The notes below the pieces were generated by a model. That model searched no databases. It had not been told where the DNA came from and saw only the letters and a list, made by a program, of their open reading frames with translations. A stretch of DNA of 64,000 bases from Gossypium raimondii (taxonomy: Eukaryota > Streptophyta > Magnoliopsida > Malvales > Malvaceae): positions 39,093,733 through 39,157,732 of the forward strand of contig NC_068571.1 in the NCBI RefSeq assembly GCF_025698545.1, written 5' to 3'. Each line of letters starts with the position of its first letter. Position 1 is the first letter of the stretch. This document shows positions 23,852 through 35,880 of the stretch, in pieces. The position numbers and the translations under genes are program-made.

Positions 23852-26800
23852 TTAAAAAAATAATTTAATGTACCAATATGATTTACTTTAACGAAAGGTT
23901 TAAACTTTAAAGGCTAAAGATCTTGTAGAGTCCATTACTGATATAAAAAAGAATACTTTATAATTAGGTTTAAAACATTAATTATTTCATATGTCTGCCA
24001 ACTTTTTCCTTGAATTAACTTTAAAGCTTATATAAAGAAACAGTTCTAGAAAGAGTTGAGATGCAGCTGAAGATACAGCAATCATAAGTAAGTGAGTTGC
24101 CCAAATAATTAAAATTCTGTAACTTTCATCTTTTCATAATAACTATCAACTTCATTATAGTCGGATAATGCACTCCAATCTATATCTTTTGTATCGTATT
24201 ATTGGCATATTTAATGTCTTACGTTGTTTTCTATTGTGTTTATAAAATATTAAAATTAATGGCATTTCATGTTTTATTTTATTTATATAATGATAATTCT
24301 TTTGAAATAATAATGATTACTTATTGTATCATACAGTCATTTCCGAAATCATGATATATTTGATCGTTTCTTTACCTATTTGACCCCAAAAAAAAACTTT
24401 AAATTATAACCATAAAAGCAAATTATTGGCATATTTTTGTTTACTCACAATTTGTGGGGACAATTTTCCTTTACAAAACTTACCATTTATTTAAAATATG
24501 GAAATATTAATAAAATAGGTTAGAATCATACATATGAAAGTTTAAGTAGTGTGTCATGTTTATCAAATCTAACATTTTAAATTAATATGATATTTATAAT
24601 CTGAATAAATATTATTTTGAGGATATCTTTCTATTTTATATTTTTATATAAAATTTAAATAAACACATATACATGATAAGATTTAAACTCAAAACACTAC
24701 AATCTTCATTATCTTAATATTATCATTTTAATCAAAACTAGATTTATTTTTAAATCAATTTTTTATTAATTTACTTTTATAAAATTACTTAAAAGTCCAA
24801 AATCTTTTCCATTAAACCAAAGAATAAATTTGGGATCAATCTCAAATTTACATATGATTTTCAATCCAATGTGTGATTTAGTGCAATTATACACAAAAAA
24901 ATTTGATTGTGGTTCAAATATATACGTGAAACTTTAATTTTGATGTAATTTTAGATAGCTAAAGAAATTAATACTTTAATTTATTTTCATATTAGATAAA
25001 TATTCTTATTTATATATGCAACATAGAAATGTAAAATAGTGGTATAGTAATAATATCATTTGGATTAAAATATGCTCAAAGCCTTTGTACTCTTCATACA
25101 TTTGGAATTTAGTCACTCTACTTTTATTTCAAGGATCGATCCTCTATTTTTTGATCTAAAATGTAAGTCCATTTGCTAACAATGTTAAAAATTTTCTATT
25201 AAATTCAAGTTCATTTCAACATTTTTTCACCACATGGCTACCAATCATGTATTTTTTTATTATTATTTGAGAATGTTACACCTACAAATTTAACAAAAGA
25301 ATTTTAATGGTGTTAATAATTGGACTTGAATTTTAAAATAAAAATAAAGGGATTATATCCCAAATGTATAAAGAGTACATGGACTCGGAGCATATTTTAA
25401 CTTTATTTTCTATTTGTAATAATTGAATCAAATCAAAATTTTAGGTATAAATTTAAACAAAATTAAAGTTCATATATCATATTACACCTTGAATCAAATG
25501 TCAACATTAAACAATTTTTTATGAAAGAAATATCAAAATCGAATCAAACATTTTTCTTTAAATATTGTTGTTTTGGGATTATTTCTCACAATTAAAACCC
25601 TAAGATATTGTGAAGTTCGTGAAATGTTGGTTACTCTATCTTTGTGAAACGCATGATTAAGAATCCAAGCTGCTTACAAAGAAATGACAAACCCCCAGTC
25701 CATCCAAATAGCAAAAACAAATTACTGAAATCATTTTGTTGCACCAACATCATTCAACCCGCAATATCAATGCTTACTTCAAATGTAGCAAACATACCCA
25801 CCAAAAATTTTACTTGCGTCATCTCGTAACTCTATCCTTTTTCCGTAAACTCTAACATTAAGTAACCAGGCGATTTTTGCTAGTACCTGCACTTGAATAT
25901 AACCACTAATAATCTTGCTCATGTCACCAATTAACCCTAACCCATTTCCTTAAGCTTTAAACCTTTGGGTCCTGTATTAACTAACCACGTCTTCTAGGCT
26001 CACCTTGAACCGCAATTTGGGTGATTTTTAATTGTTGGAAATATACTATCGCAAACAAACCGTTAGCACTGACAGGAAACCAAATTAAGTATAAATAAAT
26101 AAAGCAATCACTGTGTCATGGAAGAACCACTTCCTTAGAAGCGATTTCGCCCTGATCAGTGTAATCGAAAATGGACGTCGCCACCCAAGGTTAACACAGT
26201 ACTTCCAAATTCGTACACCCGAATGAGGAAAATGAAACTCAAAAGGATTGCTCATCTCGTAAAATTTCAGAAATAAGCTGGAAGAAACTCAGGTAAACCA
26301 CACTAGGTTCAATTCCTAGGAAAGATTGGAGGGGTCACAAACGGTCCCGCTTAAAACCCAATCTCCTAGACAAAATATCACACTAATGTAATTTAGTAAA
26401 ACAACGGAAATTTTAGAGAGCAAGAACGGGAGAGAAAAGAGGAAACTGAGTTTTCTTGTTTTTCTGTATTGTGAAAAATGAGTAGAATAGTCTGTTATTT
26501 ATATTGTTTTCAAAAGGGGAACAATGGTAAAATAGTAATGTCAATTTCAAAAAAATATTTTGAAAAAATATTATTGATTTTGCATTGCCAACATTATTCA
26601 TCTAGACAGTTCTCTTAAATAACAAGGAAACTTGTTTGTGCCGCTAACAAACCATAATTCATTTCCCTAAACCTAAAATTATGGTTCCTAACCCAAACAT
26701 GAACCATAAACCTTAACTTGAAACATTTGATTAATTTCACACCAATTTGTTTTCTGGCGTCATACTCAAGCTTAAACGACTTATTAAGTCAAGAATTTCA

Positions 26801-28489
26801 ATCGAGTTCTAACTTCAAATGAAGACAACCTCAACTCTCTAAACTAGAATGCGTTTTCATAAACATGAACCTCCTCAACTTTTATAGCATTAATCGAGTA
26901 TGAAAACATCTTCAATGACTAACCCTAAATAGGATTTATGGTTTATGATAAACCTTGTTTACAATTAGTTTGGATGATGTTTCCATAGTTGAATAATGTT
27001 TCAACACTTATAGAAGACAGTGGTCATAAAAAATAATTCAACAATGGATTTATCTAGTAAATCTAAATTTCCTCTAGTTAAAGTTGAAGTTGGATCAAAA
27101 TCCTTGACCTAGCAATGGATTTATCTAGATAGGTTGGAGGAAAACAATTCAGCAATCATTTATCAAATGATTTAATTTAAGGTTTAGAGTTAAGGGAAAT
27201 GTGATAGTTTTAAGGTTAGTGGGTTGTGGGAAAGGACTTCATTCAACATTATATTTATAGGCCAAACAAATCATGACCTTGACATCAATGAATGTTGATG
27301 TTTTATTAATTCATACGAGATTTCATCAAGTAATTTTGAAAAATACCCTAACCTCATCACCTTACAATTTTAAACTTAGGGCTTAGGCTTTTATTTCTCA
27401 ATGCCAAGTTTCTTTTTAAAGATTCCTAACGATATCTTGTACAAATTAAGAGGACTTCAATGCCCATAAGTATAGAGGTCCTAACAAACTTGGCCTTTAA
27501 ATTCAGGTTGAGCCCTAACCCTTTCCCACAACCTACTAACCTTTGGGATTCAAGTTCAAGGTTTAGTCTTTAAGATTTGGGAAAATGAGTTAGGGTTTTT
27601 CAATGATGCAAACCCTCAAAGATAATCAAGGAGATACTTGAAGACGAACTTCTAGTCAATGTTCCTGGAAATGGCTATTCTGGTGGCCTATTATTTGTTT
27701 GTAAGAGACCAGATAAATGACCATTTTCATTAAGATTTCAGGATGCTTAATTAGCTTAAAGGCACTTAATTTGAGATAAGCTCAAAACATAAAGGTAGGG
27801 ATGATCTTACTGCATAAAACTATTTTACCAACAAAAATGATCTACGTGCTTTTTATTTTAATTATTCAACTTTAGGGTTTTAATCTAATTTATTATCAAT
27901 TTTTTTAAATTCTCGTAATATAGTGATATCATTTAAATATGATTAGTTACTTTTAACATTTAAATACAATGTATGAAATAAAATAAAAGTTAATTGAATT
28001 AAACAATAAATAAATAAAATCTAATTAAAATGGTATATATTTTTTAAATAAACAAATAAAATTCTATACAATCATGAGTGTTGTTAGCCTTAATGTGTTC
28101 CACACCCCATTAGGTGTAGGTTATGTCCAAGATTCCAGTATAGTAAGGGTTGGACATGATTTTCATCACTACTTCAATGTTGATTCCTTTTAGATGTTAG
28201 TGTTAAAAATAAAACTTACCACCAAGAGGAAGACGCTAGTGAATAATGTTGAAATGGATGGAAGGGATAACATGTGTTTGGAGTCATTGGGCCAGATAGT
28301 TTAACTTGAAGAACTACATTAACTCGAGCCCCATACTTGGCATATCTATCATTAGTGCCCTAATCAAGGATGAGCTAAGTTTGAATGACTAGCGCCATCA
28401 CCAAACTAATATGAGAACACACTCGAATAGTACACAAGTGGGACAACTCCAACAAGTTTGACAAGTGGGTCAGGTTAGACAAGTTTGAG
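23852..28489. other. Gene-poor intergenic region
   Basis: No supported gene. It contains an inverted-repeat element at 25065-25400. It also holds about 700 bp (24837-25497) whose two outer parts resemble the arms of the element at 30103-30466 (repeated '...AAACTTTAATTTTGAT / GCAATTATACAC' phrases), so the 25-kb MITE may sit inside an older one. The stretch 25.6-28.4 kb is moderately complex, with repeated plain phrases (ATGGATTTATCTAG twice near 27045 and 27115) but no protein I recognise; it may be the inside of a large decayed transposon. Confidence 0.4.
25065..25400. mobile_element. MITE-like element with about 65-bp inverted ends
   Basis: The left end TTAAAATATGCTCAAAG and the right end (reverse complement) TTAAAATATGCTCCGAG continue as inverted copies for about 65 bp, sharing TGTACTCTT, ATACATTTGG and CTTTTATTT-like steps. 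The outermost TTAA on each side could be part of the TIR or a TTAA target duplication; the palindrome makes this undecidable. No coding capacity. Confidence 0.6.
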
Positions 28490-29695
28490 AGCTTGAACAC
28501 ATATGCTCTAATACGCCCATCTTCGACTAGTTGGTACGCATCATTCCCTCATTAGAGGATATTATCCTTTCGTATATAAACACAATTGGTAAGTCATTCA
28601 ATATATATTGTTGATGATTCAAAAATATTGTTCTAGATAAATTCATCAACAACAACATGTTGATCATTAGTGCCACTAAGGTTAATATAGTCATGGCCAA
28701 TATCAGGCCAACACTTCTCTTGATCTCTTTCAAATAGTAAGAAGTTGGTCGAGGTTCTTTAGCTCCCGTGGAATCTTAGACCAGGTTGAACTATCATTTC
28801 ACCTAGTCAGTATGTTGCCACTCAATGATGTGGAAGAGTATAAGCAATGCCTGCTCCTCCCTAAATGAGTGTGCTCGTATGCATATTAATCAATTTGTTG
28901 TTGGATATAAGTAAAGTCCTTTCTATAATTGGTATAATCTAAGTGACCATGAATCTATTCAAATATTGAAGGTAAGTCATATTATATATATTCAAAATGT
29001 AATTTTAATATATATTTTTACCTTATATTGAAAGGGAAAATGTATGGCCGAGAAATGATAGGTGTTAACCATGGTAATCATAACTACACCTGTGTTAGTA
29101 GAAGTAGGCAAAAACCATCTATTTCATCAATTTCAATTTGGGTCAACCAACAAAGCGCCTTATAGAGGAATGCCAAAATTGCTAACCCTTAGCTAAGTGT
29201 CTTGGACAAATAAAAGTTTATCACTACTTGAAAATACATACAATGCACCATATGTTAAACTTGTCTGACATCAACACTCCTTCAATCATGAAGAGTGTGT
29301 AAACTTTAGCACATCGGCCAATCTCTTTGGCAGTTACATTAGCAAGTGATAGTTGGTTGATTAGGGTTTCCAACCATGTCATTTTCATTTGGCACCTATC
29401 GAGATCCTTTTTTTCTCACAATCTTTACCCAAAAATGAAATAAGTAGTGGCAACATCTCAAATGGAGTTTCTCCAATTAGAACATCACCATTGATCGAAA
29501 AGCTCATTAGTATAGCTATATCTTCCAAAGTTGTTGTTGTTCTGCTGTGTGAAAATGGAAAGTATGAGTCTTTGGCATCCATCTTCCTACTAAGGCAGTA
29601 AGCAAATTCGGTATAATGGAAGTGCCTCATTTGAGATATTGTGTAAGTAATTAGCAATTCAACCATTCGAAGCGTTAAATCTCATATTATGACTT
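28490..29695 (-). pseudogene. Decayed plant mobile domain (PMD/MAIN-like) gene
   Basis: On the minus strand the blocks of a plant mobile domain protein occur in the right order, but in shifting frames. They are a TTTLEDIAILMSFSINGDVLIG block (about 29530-29460), a MTWLETLINQLS block (about 29380), a YTLFMIEGVLMSDKFN block (about 29300-29250), GLAILAFLYKALC (about 29190-29150), an IIEWQHTD block (about 28840) and RDQEKCWPDIGHDYINL (about 28730-28680). Several frameshifts and stops separate them. Such domains occur in MAIN-like host proteins and inside Mutator-type and other transposons. No transposase or TIR was found around it, so the carrier is unknown. It is not a working gene. Confidence 0.65.
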
Positions 29696-32600
29696 TCTCA
29701 AAGTTTTCTATCTTCCTCACTTTAATAATTCTGAAAACGATATAATCTAATAATAATAGATTTTAACAATAAAAAATTTTAATAATGGAGTGAGTAAATT
29801 AATCGGGTTGGTGTAAATTGTAATTATGTAATTTTGTTGTCTCGATAAAATCATTTTACCATTGATAGAAATTTAGGTTAAAGAGGTTAAGGATTTAAAT
29901 TATATAAGAAAGGAGAGAATTTAAAGTTTAAGTTTTAGTGTGGAAAGCAAAAAAAAAAAGGGTTATACTTATTTATCGAGTGAGACTTGTATGTCGAGGT
30001 TAAGTCAAAGACATTGATTTGAGTTCTGGAAAGCCTAAATAATCTCAAGTCAAAACTTGCAATATTAAGATGAAGTCAAAATTTAGTTGTTCATATTTTT
30101 AAGGGATAAATATTAAATTATCATGAATTATGGTTTATTGTGCAATTGTGTATATGAACTTTGATTTTATGCAATTTTATACATGAAACTTTGATTTGAT
30201 CCAATTCTTGTAAATTATTAACGTAATTATTGATATAACATAATTTTATGTTTATATATTGCATACATAAATAACTATATTTATCCTATATAAAAATAAA
30301 TTGATGTATTTGTTTCTTTAAATGCATATGATTAAATCAAAATTAAAGTTTCAAGTATACATTTAACCCTAATTAGAGTTTCACGTGTATAATTGCACCA
30401 AATTAAAGTTCGAATATGCAATTGCGCATTAAATCAAAGTTCGTGTATAATTTTGAGATTTATCCCTATTTTTAAGGATAAGGAAGGAGTGTATAAAGCT
30501 GTAATTCCGCGTCATTTTTATCCATTTACATAAGAGAATGATAAATTTTTAGTTTGATTTAAATTTTTTTACGAAGAAAAAACTGAAAATCAATAAGAAA
30601 AAATTAGATTTATCATTCTTCAAAAAGATAAAAAAAGCCATAAAATAACAATTTCATATAATCCTTTTCTTTTAAAAGATATAGATTTTGTCAGAAATTG
30701 AAAGGACACAAACCTTGACACCGATAAATATTGGAAGTATCCTTAAAGAAATAATTTCAAACAACAATATTTGAATTAAAAAACTCATCACCCACAATAA
30801 ATTAAATCAATCTTTTTTTATATTTAATTTTTTTTTCTTAGCCCTATACACAGCCACTACTACTTTATCAAAACCCAATGCACAATCATTGATTTTATTT
30901 TTGCATGTTTTTCACTTTACTTTGGTCGGTTTTGAAAGCAAAAAAGAAATAAAAATAAATAAATACATATAGGTCATGTTTCCACTAAACAATCCTTAAG
31001 GACAAAGGTGCAAATGCAATGGGCTGCTTTTGGAAAATGACTAATATATCCCCAAGTGGCCTTAACTTCTAAGTTGTAGCAATAAAGTGTGGTTATGGGA
31101 TGAAGAATGTGAAGGACATTTTTGAGAAATAACGTAAAAAAGTTGAGGCTATGTGGAGGGAATAGTTGAGTTGGTTTTCCAAAGCAAGGGGGGTTGTGGC
31201 GTTGACCGAAGGCCGCCAACCAAACAGGGCATCAAAGTACGGCTCCATTACGGACACTGCCTACCAATAAATTATGTCATTAGGTGTTGTATGTGGGGCT
31301 TTCTTTTCTTGGTATCTATATTTATATTTCACTGTTTGACCTTAAAAAAATTTGCCCAAAAAAGGTACCTTCAATAAACTCTTCTAATTTCATAACATGA
31401 AGTCTTTATAGGTTTTTAAGAAGGATAAACATTATGGATCGTGTCATCTATGCTGGTAGTTGAACACTTTATAATGTGTTTCTGTATTTGTGGTGGGTGC
31501 ATTCTATTTTAGGTTTGACTTAAACACATTTTTCTTTTATATGTATTTTTTGAATTTTTTTCAATGCCGTTTCCTTTGATTGTATGACCATAAAAAATAT
31601 ATATATATACATCTTAACATCAATTCATAATTATTATTAATTATACTAACTGATTCGTATTCTCTTTATTAATTCATTGTGTATTTAATTGTTAAATATG
31701 AATTAACATTGATTAAATTATAGTTGTTGTGATCAAATATAAGTGTTTTAAGTTTTATCCGAAAATGAGAATTAACATTTGTGTTGAGAAAAGGAATCTT
31801 GATTTTATGAAAGCATTGGGTTTCCTTGGTGTTTTTTGTTTACACATTTGACCGTGAAGATGTTAATTTGTCAACCATCCAATGAAAATAGACCCCTTTT
31901 TTTTCTTTTCATAAAATATAACCCAGATATTTGAAAGAGAAATAAATAATGGAAGAAAGAATGAATATCCAAAGAGTTTAAGTGTTGGGTACTTTGAGTA
32001 AAGGTGATATAATTAAAATATAAATGACTTGTGAAATCAGATATACCCTGCTCCCTTCTTTCTCATTCTCTGACTTATGCTCAACTTTCCTTGCAAGATA
32101 AAACGACATCTAATCCTTTTATACCAAAATATTAATAAATTAATTAGAATATTCAATAAAAGATTTTATCTCTATAATTCAATCCAAAGTGTCATAGGAA
32201 TTGTATGAAAAGTTCGTGTTTTTAAAAACTTTCTGGGCAATTATATTTACCTATAATTTCAATAATGAGAACTTGTTTGGACGTTATTTTGTTATTCTTT
32301 TTTGCTTTTTTTTTAAAAAAAACTTTAAAAGAAAAACACTAAAGGAATAGAATATGGAAAAATGGAGGTGTGAGTGAATGAATGGGGTGGTGGGGCACTT
32401 TGTCCTGCTGAAAAAACATTATCTGCTTTTGTGGGTCTCCTTTCAAAGCTTATGGCTGCCTTCCCTCTCTCTCTCTTTCTGTTTGTTGGTATATTCAGTG
32501 AGCCCCATGAAAACCTTAAGGCTTAAGCTTAATCCTCTCCTTTTAACATTGATTGATCGACAAGTAAAATACACACCAGAAATTGCCAAAACTTAATATT

Positions 32601-33979
32601 AAAAGGCTTGGCCTCACAGCCTATCCACTGTCGTACCCAGAAGCAAATGAAGTTGCTCATATAAACTAGTTATATACAGACACAATCATGTTTTTTTTTT
32701 TAATATTATCCTAAGTCCTATGAATTCATAATCTCTTCCAAAGGAACACACTTGTCCATATTTAATTTTAATGCATTTAAGTTTATAGCGCGAATATAGT
32801 TTAAAAAGTATATGAAATCGAACGCCAAGTTGACAAGTCCGTCCCCGTATCAATTGAACAAGCCACTTAGGGTGCAGCTTGATGGTTGATGAAACAAATT
32901 CATATGCTGAAATGCAAGCTCCACACCTTCAAAAATGACACCAACATTTTCTTAGCGTTGCTCACTGCTCACGGTGCGGCGTCACCATAGTTTCGTTGCC
33001 GATATCAATGCATCTCAATTTGGTGACTAATGCCTTCTTTTGTTGGCCACCGATTAAAAACAGGGACAGTGATGACATGGGTTGCCATTTTTCCTGCCTT
33101 TTTTAATTGGTGGGGCTTTTCTCTCGTTGCAGGTGCATCATTTCTCACCATTTTTTTTTTGGTGTTACAAGTCAAATACTTCTCTTTCGGATGAAGCTTG
33201 ATTTATTTGATTAAAAATTGACTTCATCAATGTACTCAAAATAAAAAAGCTTTGCTTCCAATTTAAGTTTCCCTGTAATTGCCAATTTACCTGCTTAGTT
33301 ACTTTGTCCGCCAAATCCCAATGCTCCATAACAATACTCCCTCAACAGCTTTGCCATCCGGTTCAATATTGAAGAGATAAATACAATTTATTCTAATTGT
33401 TGAAGAAAATAAAACAAAATTCATTCAACTCTACACATCATCAGTAATGGGAAGATTATTATACCACAACAGTACCTTTGAAAAACTCAACACCAAGGTT
33501 TTCTGCAACAAAATTGAGGTCTCTCAAAACTGTGAACTTGTTCAACCTGTTGAGCCAACAGGCTTTTAGTGTAAGAACTAAGCTACTCCAGGCAAGCCAA
33601 AAGTATCTGCAAGGAATATCAATGGGATATTGATAGGCATATAACTTAAGTCTCACACAAAACTAGAATATAAGAAGGTGAAGTTGAAATAAAACTGACA
33701 CTAGCATAAGGATACTTCTTTACTTTTCACTCGCTCTCTCAAAATGGAAAACCTAAGGCTTTGCTTGGTTGCAGAAATCTTTTCTATATGGTTTCTTGAC
33801 TTTTAGAAATTATATTTGAAAAGTATCCCTTCAATGTAAAAATGGAAAAGAAAACAGCAAACAGGACCATGTTTCCAACAAAGCACATCATTATTTTCAT
33901 TTGACACTAGTATCCCTTGAATGCAAAAATGGAGATTAACCCATTAAGATAATACGGTACCTAAAAAATGCCAGGCTAC
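29696..33979. other. Intergenic, AT-rich
   Basis: Apart from the element at 30103-30466 I see no supported gene. Open frames around 30974-31377 lie on both strands of the same stretch and have no protein character. The more GC-balanced part at 32600-33130 has no coding frame and no recognised RNA. From 33459 upward, the minus-strand sequence (with an acceptor-like CCTTGCAG near 33605-33612) may be the 3' untranslated region of the ATP10-like gene. Confidence 0.4.
30103..30466. mobile_element. 364-bp foldback MITE with 9-bp target duplication
   Basis: Ends are GGGATAAAT and ATTTATCCC. The arms stay complementary over about 100 bp each: both read outward-in as GGGATAAAT, then a TTATxATGAA or TTATACACGAA step, a run like GAACTTTGATT, and GTGCAATT or TGCAATT. 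It is flanked on both sides by the 9-bp duplication TATTTTTAA (30094-30102 and 30467-30475). Size and duplication length fit a non-autonomous Mutator-type element. No coding sequence. Confidence 0.8.
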
Positions 33980-35880
33980 CTATTTTTCCTCCAGAAGAAC
34001 TTTCGTGCAATAAATAAGCGATGACAACTCTTCTTGCTTTGCAAAACCAAAGCCTTGCCATCTTATTCTACCAAATTTGTCAAGCAGGAAAATATACCTT
34101 CAAACAAGTGAAAAAGCATCTTCTCAGACTAACAAAACAGAACTGTATGAATATTAGTTATGTTATTGATTAGGATATAAGAAACTTTTGATTACCCAGT
34201 TAGAAGGTTCAGTATCTTAAGCTCCTTTCGGAAGTAATAATGATCACCAAATGAATAAACAATATGCCTCTGAAGAGCATCCTTCGCTCCATCACTAGAT
34301 TTCCTCATAAATTGAAGAAGCAGTCGTTTAATGGGATTCAAGCATAAAAGCCAAGAGTCTATAAAAGATACCTGATAACAGCAAATATATTATCATTTAG
34401 CAACACATAATAATTTCCAAACACAAGTATTTTAACAAATAACTTATATAAAACATAAAAGCAGCTGCCAAGAATTTCCATTCAAATACAGTAAATAAAA
34501 GGACAACTTCATTATCAATTATAGGCTGATCTGATGAGCTGTAAGCTCAACTAGGACGGTCATAACTCATAAGTCATACCAGCATGGTTATCTTCTATTC
34601 TTGTTCGTTGTTTTATTTGTTTGTTATTATTATTGACCATGTAACTATAAGTTCTTTCTAGCAACAGAAAACTGAGAATAGTTGATTCAACACACATGCC
34701 AAAAAAGAATGAAAAGTTAAATAGCAAAAATATAGAACCTCATATAGCTGCACGCTCTTGGACTCACTAAAGGCGTCATAAAAAGGCTTGCTCCAAGAAT
34801 CGACCATAGCCTGACAAGGAAAAGGAGTTAAAATGCATCATCAACAACAATAACCAGAAACAAGAGAAAAGAAAAGTTAGCAACCAACAACATCTTTTGT
34901 TTCTCATGTTTTTGTTGTTTTCATGATTGCAATTTAGTGCTAACCCCTCCATTGCCATGGAGTCGCTGATATGCCTCCTATCACAATTTTAAAGCAATGC
35001 ACTATCTATTCGACATTCTCTTATCATGATAAAAATGGAAGTTTTGTAACATCATTAAGAAATACATAAATTTAATCCAAAAAAAAAACATAGAAAAAGG
35101 AAACCATACCTGAGAGTTTGCTCTAAATGATAGACAGACTAAAGATGCTTCAGGGACAGCCAACTTGCTAGCATCAACGCCACTTGCATCAAAAACAATC
35201 GGCAGCTTTGATTTTCTACCATCAGAATATATCACATCCACGGCAGGAAACTTCCTTGCAGCAATTCCGGGAATTAGAATCTTATTTGCCAGTGCAATCT
35301 GCCAGAAAAAAAATAACAATTAAAATGTTTACAGAAAGTAACATTAATTTTACTCAGAAATCAGTTGCAATTCAACCAATTTGAACAGATTTGCAAATGA
35401 TATAGCCTATATGTATATAAAAAGAACAAATCAGTTAATACCTTACCACCGTGTTGTTTTAGCTCAGACATATCATCAAAATATCCTCTATTCAATTCAT
35501 CAGCACTGCCCTAAATCAAATTAAAACAATTATTTATATTAAATTTCATGGAAAAAAGAGCACGTAACAAAATTTCAATAAACAAACAAAGCTTAAACTT
35601 ACAGTCTTGCTCGTTCTTTCTTGATATTTTCCTTGCTTGCAAGCTGCACACACAAGACAAAAAGTTAAAAAAGAACTATAACTTAAAAAAATCAAATATT
35701 TTAAAGTTAAAAAGGGGGATATGGAGGAATTGCCTTGTAAACATCGAAGAAGCGAATGGATGATTTTGAAGCGAAATGTGGAGGAGGTGAAGGGGAAATC
35801 TTTGGGTCATGACTTAGGAGGTACTGACAATTTGAAATCGAAGCTCGTGCCCGGTTTATCACTCGGTTTACCCTCAACAT
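33980..35880 (-). CDS. ATP10: ATP10-like mitochondrial ATP synthase assembly factor
   Basis: Seven minus-strand exons (35734-35880, 35603-35643, 35442-35505, 35110-35298, 34739-34810, 34196-34371, 33980-34097) join in phase to 268 residues. The start MLRVNRVINRARASIS is Arg/Ser-rich and lacks acidic residues, a typical mitochondrial presequence. Family blocks follow: ARLADELNRGYFDDM, KLPIVFDASGVDASKLAVPEASLVCLSFR, DSWSKPFYDAF, VSFIDSWLLCLNPIKRLL, YSFGDHYYFRKELKILNLLTGYIFLLDKFGRIRWQGFG. ATP10 in yeast helps build the Fo sector by assisting subunit 6 insertion, so the same role in the inner membrane is inferred. The first intron begins GC (AAG|GCAATT) and ends in a normal AG. The alternative GT three codons earlier would delete VYK, which I recall as conserved. 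The rest is canonical. Exon 1 was found by reading upstream from the conserved FFDVYK segment. Confidence 0.92.

Noticed and set aside
30974-31377. Overlapping frames on both strands
   Set aside because: No conserved motif, no splice partners, and no support as a gene.
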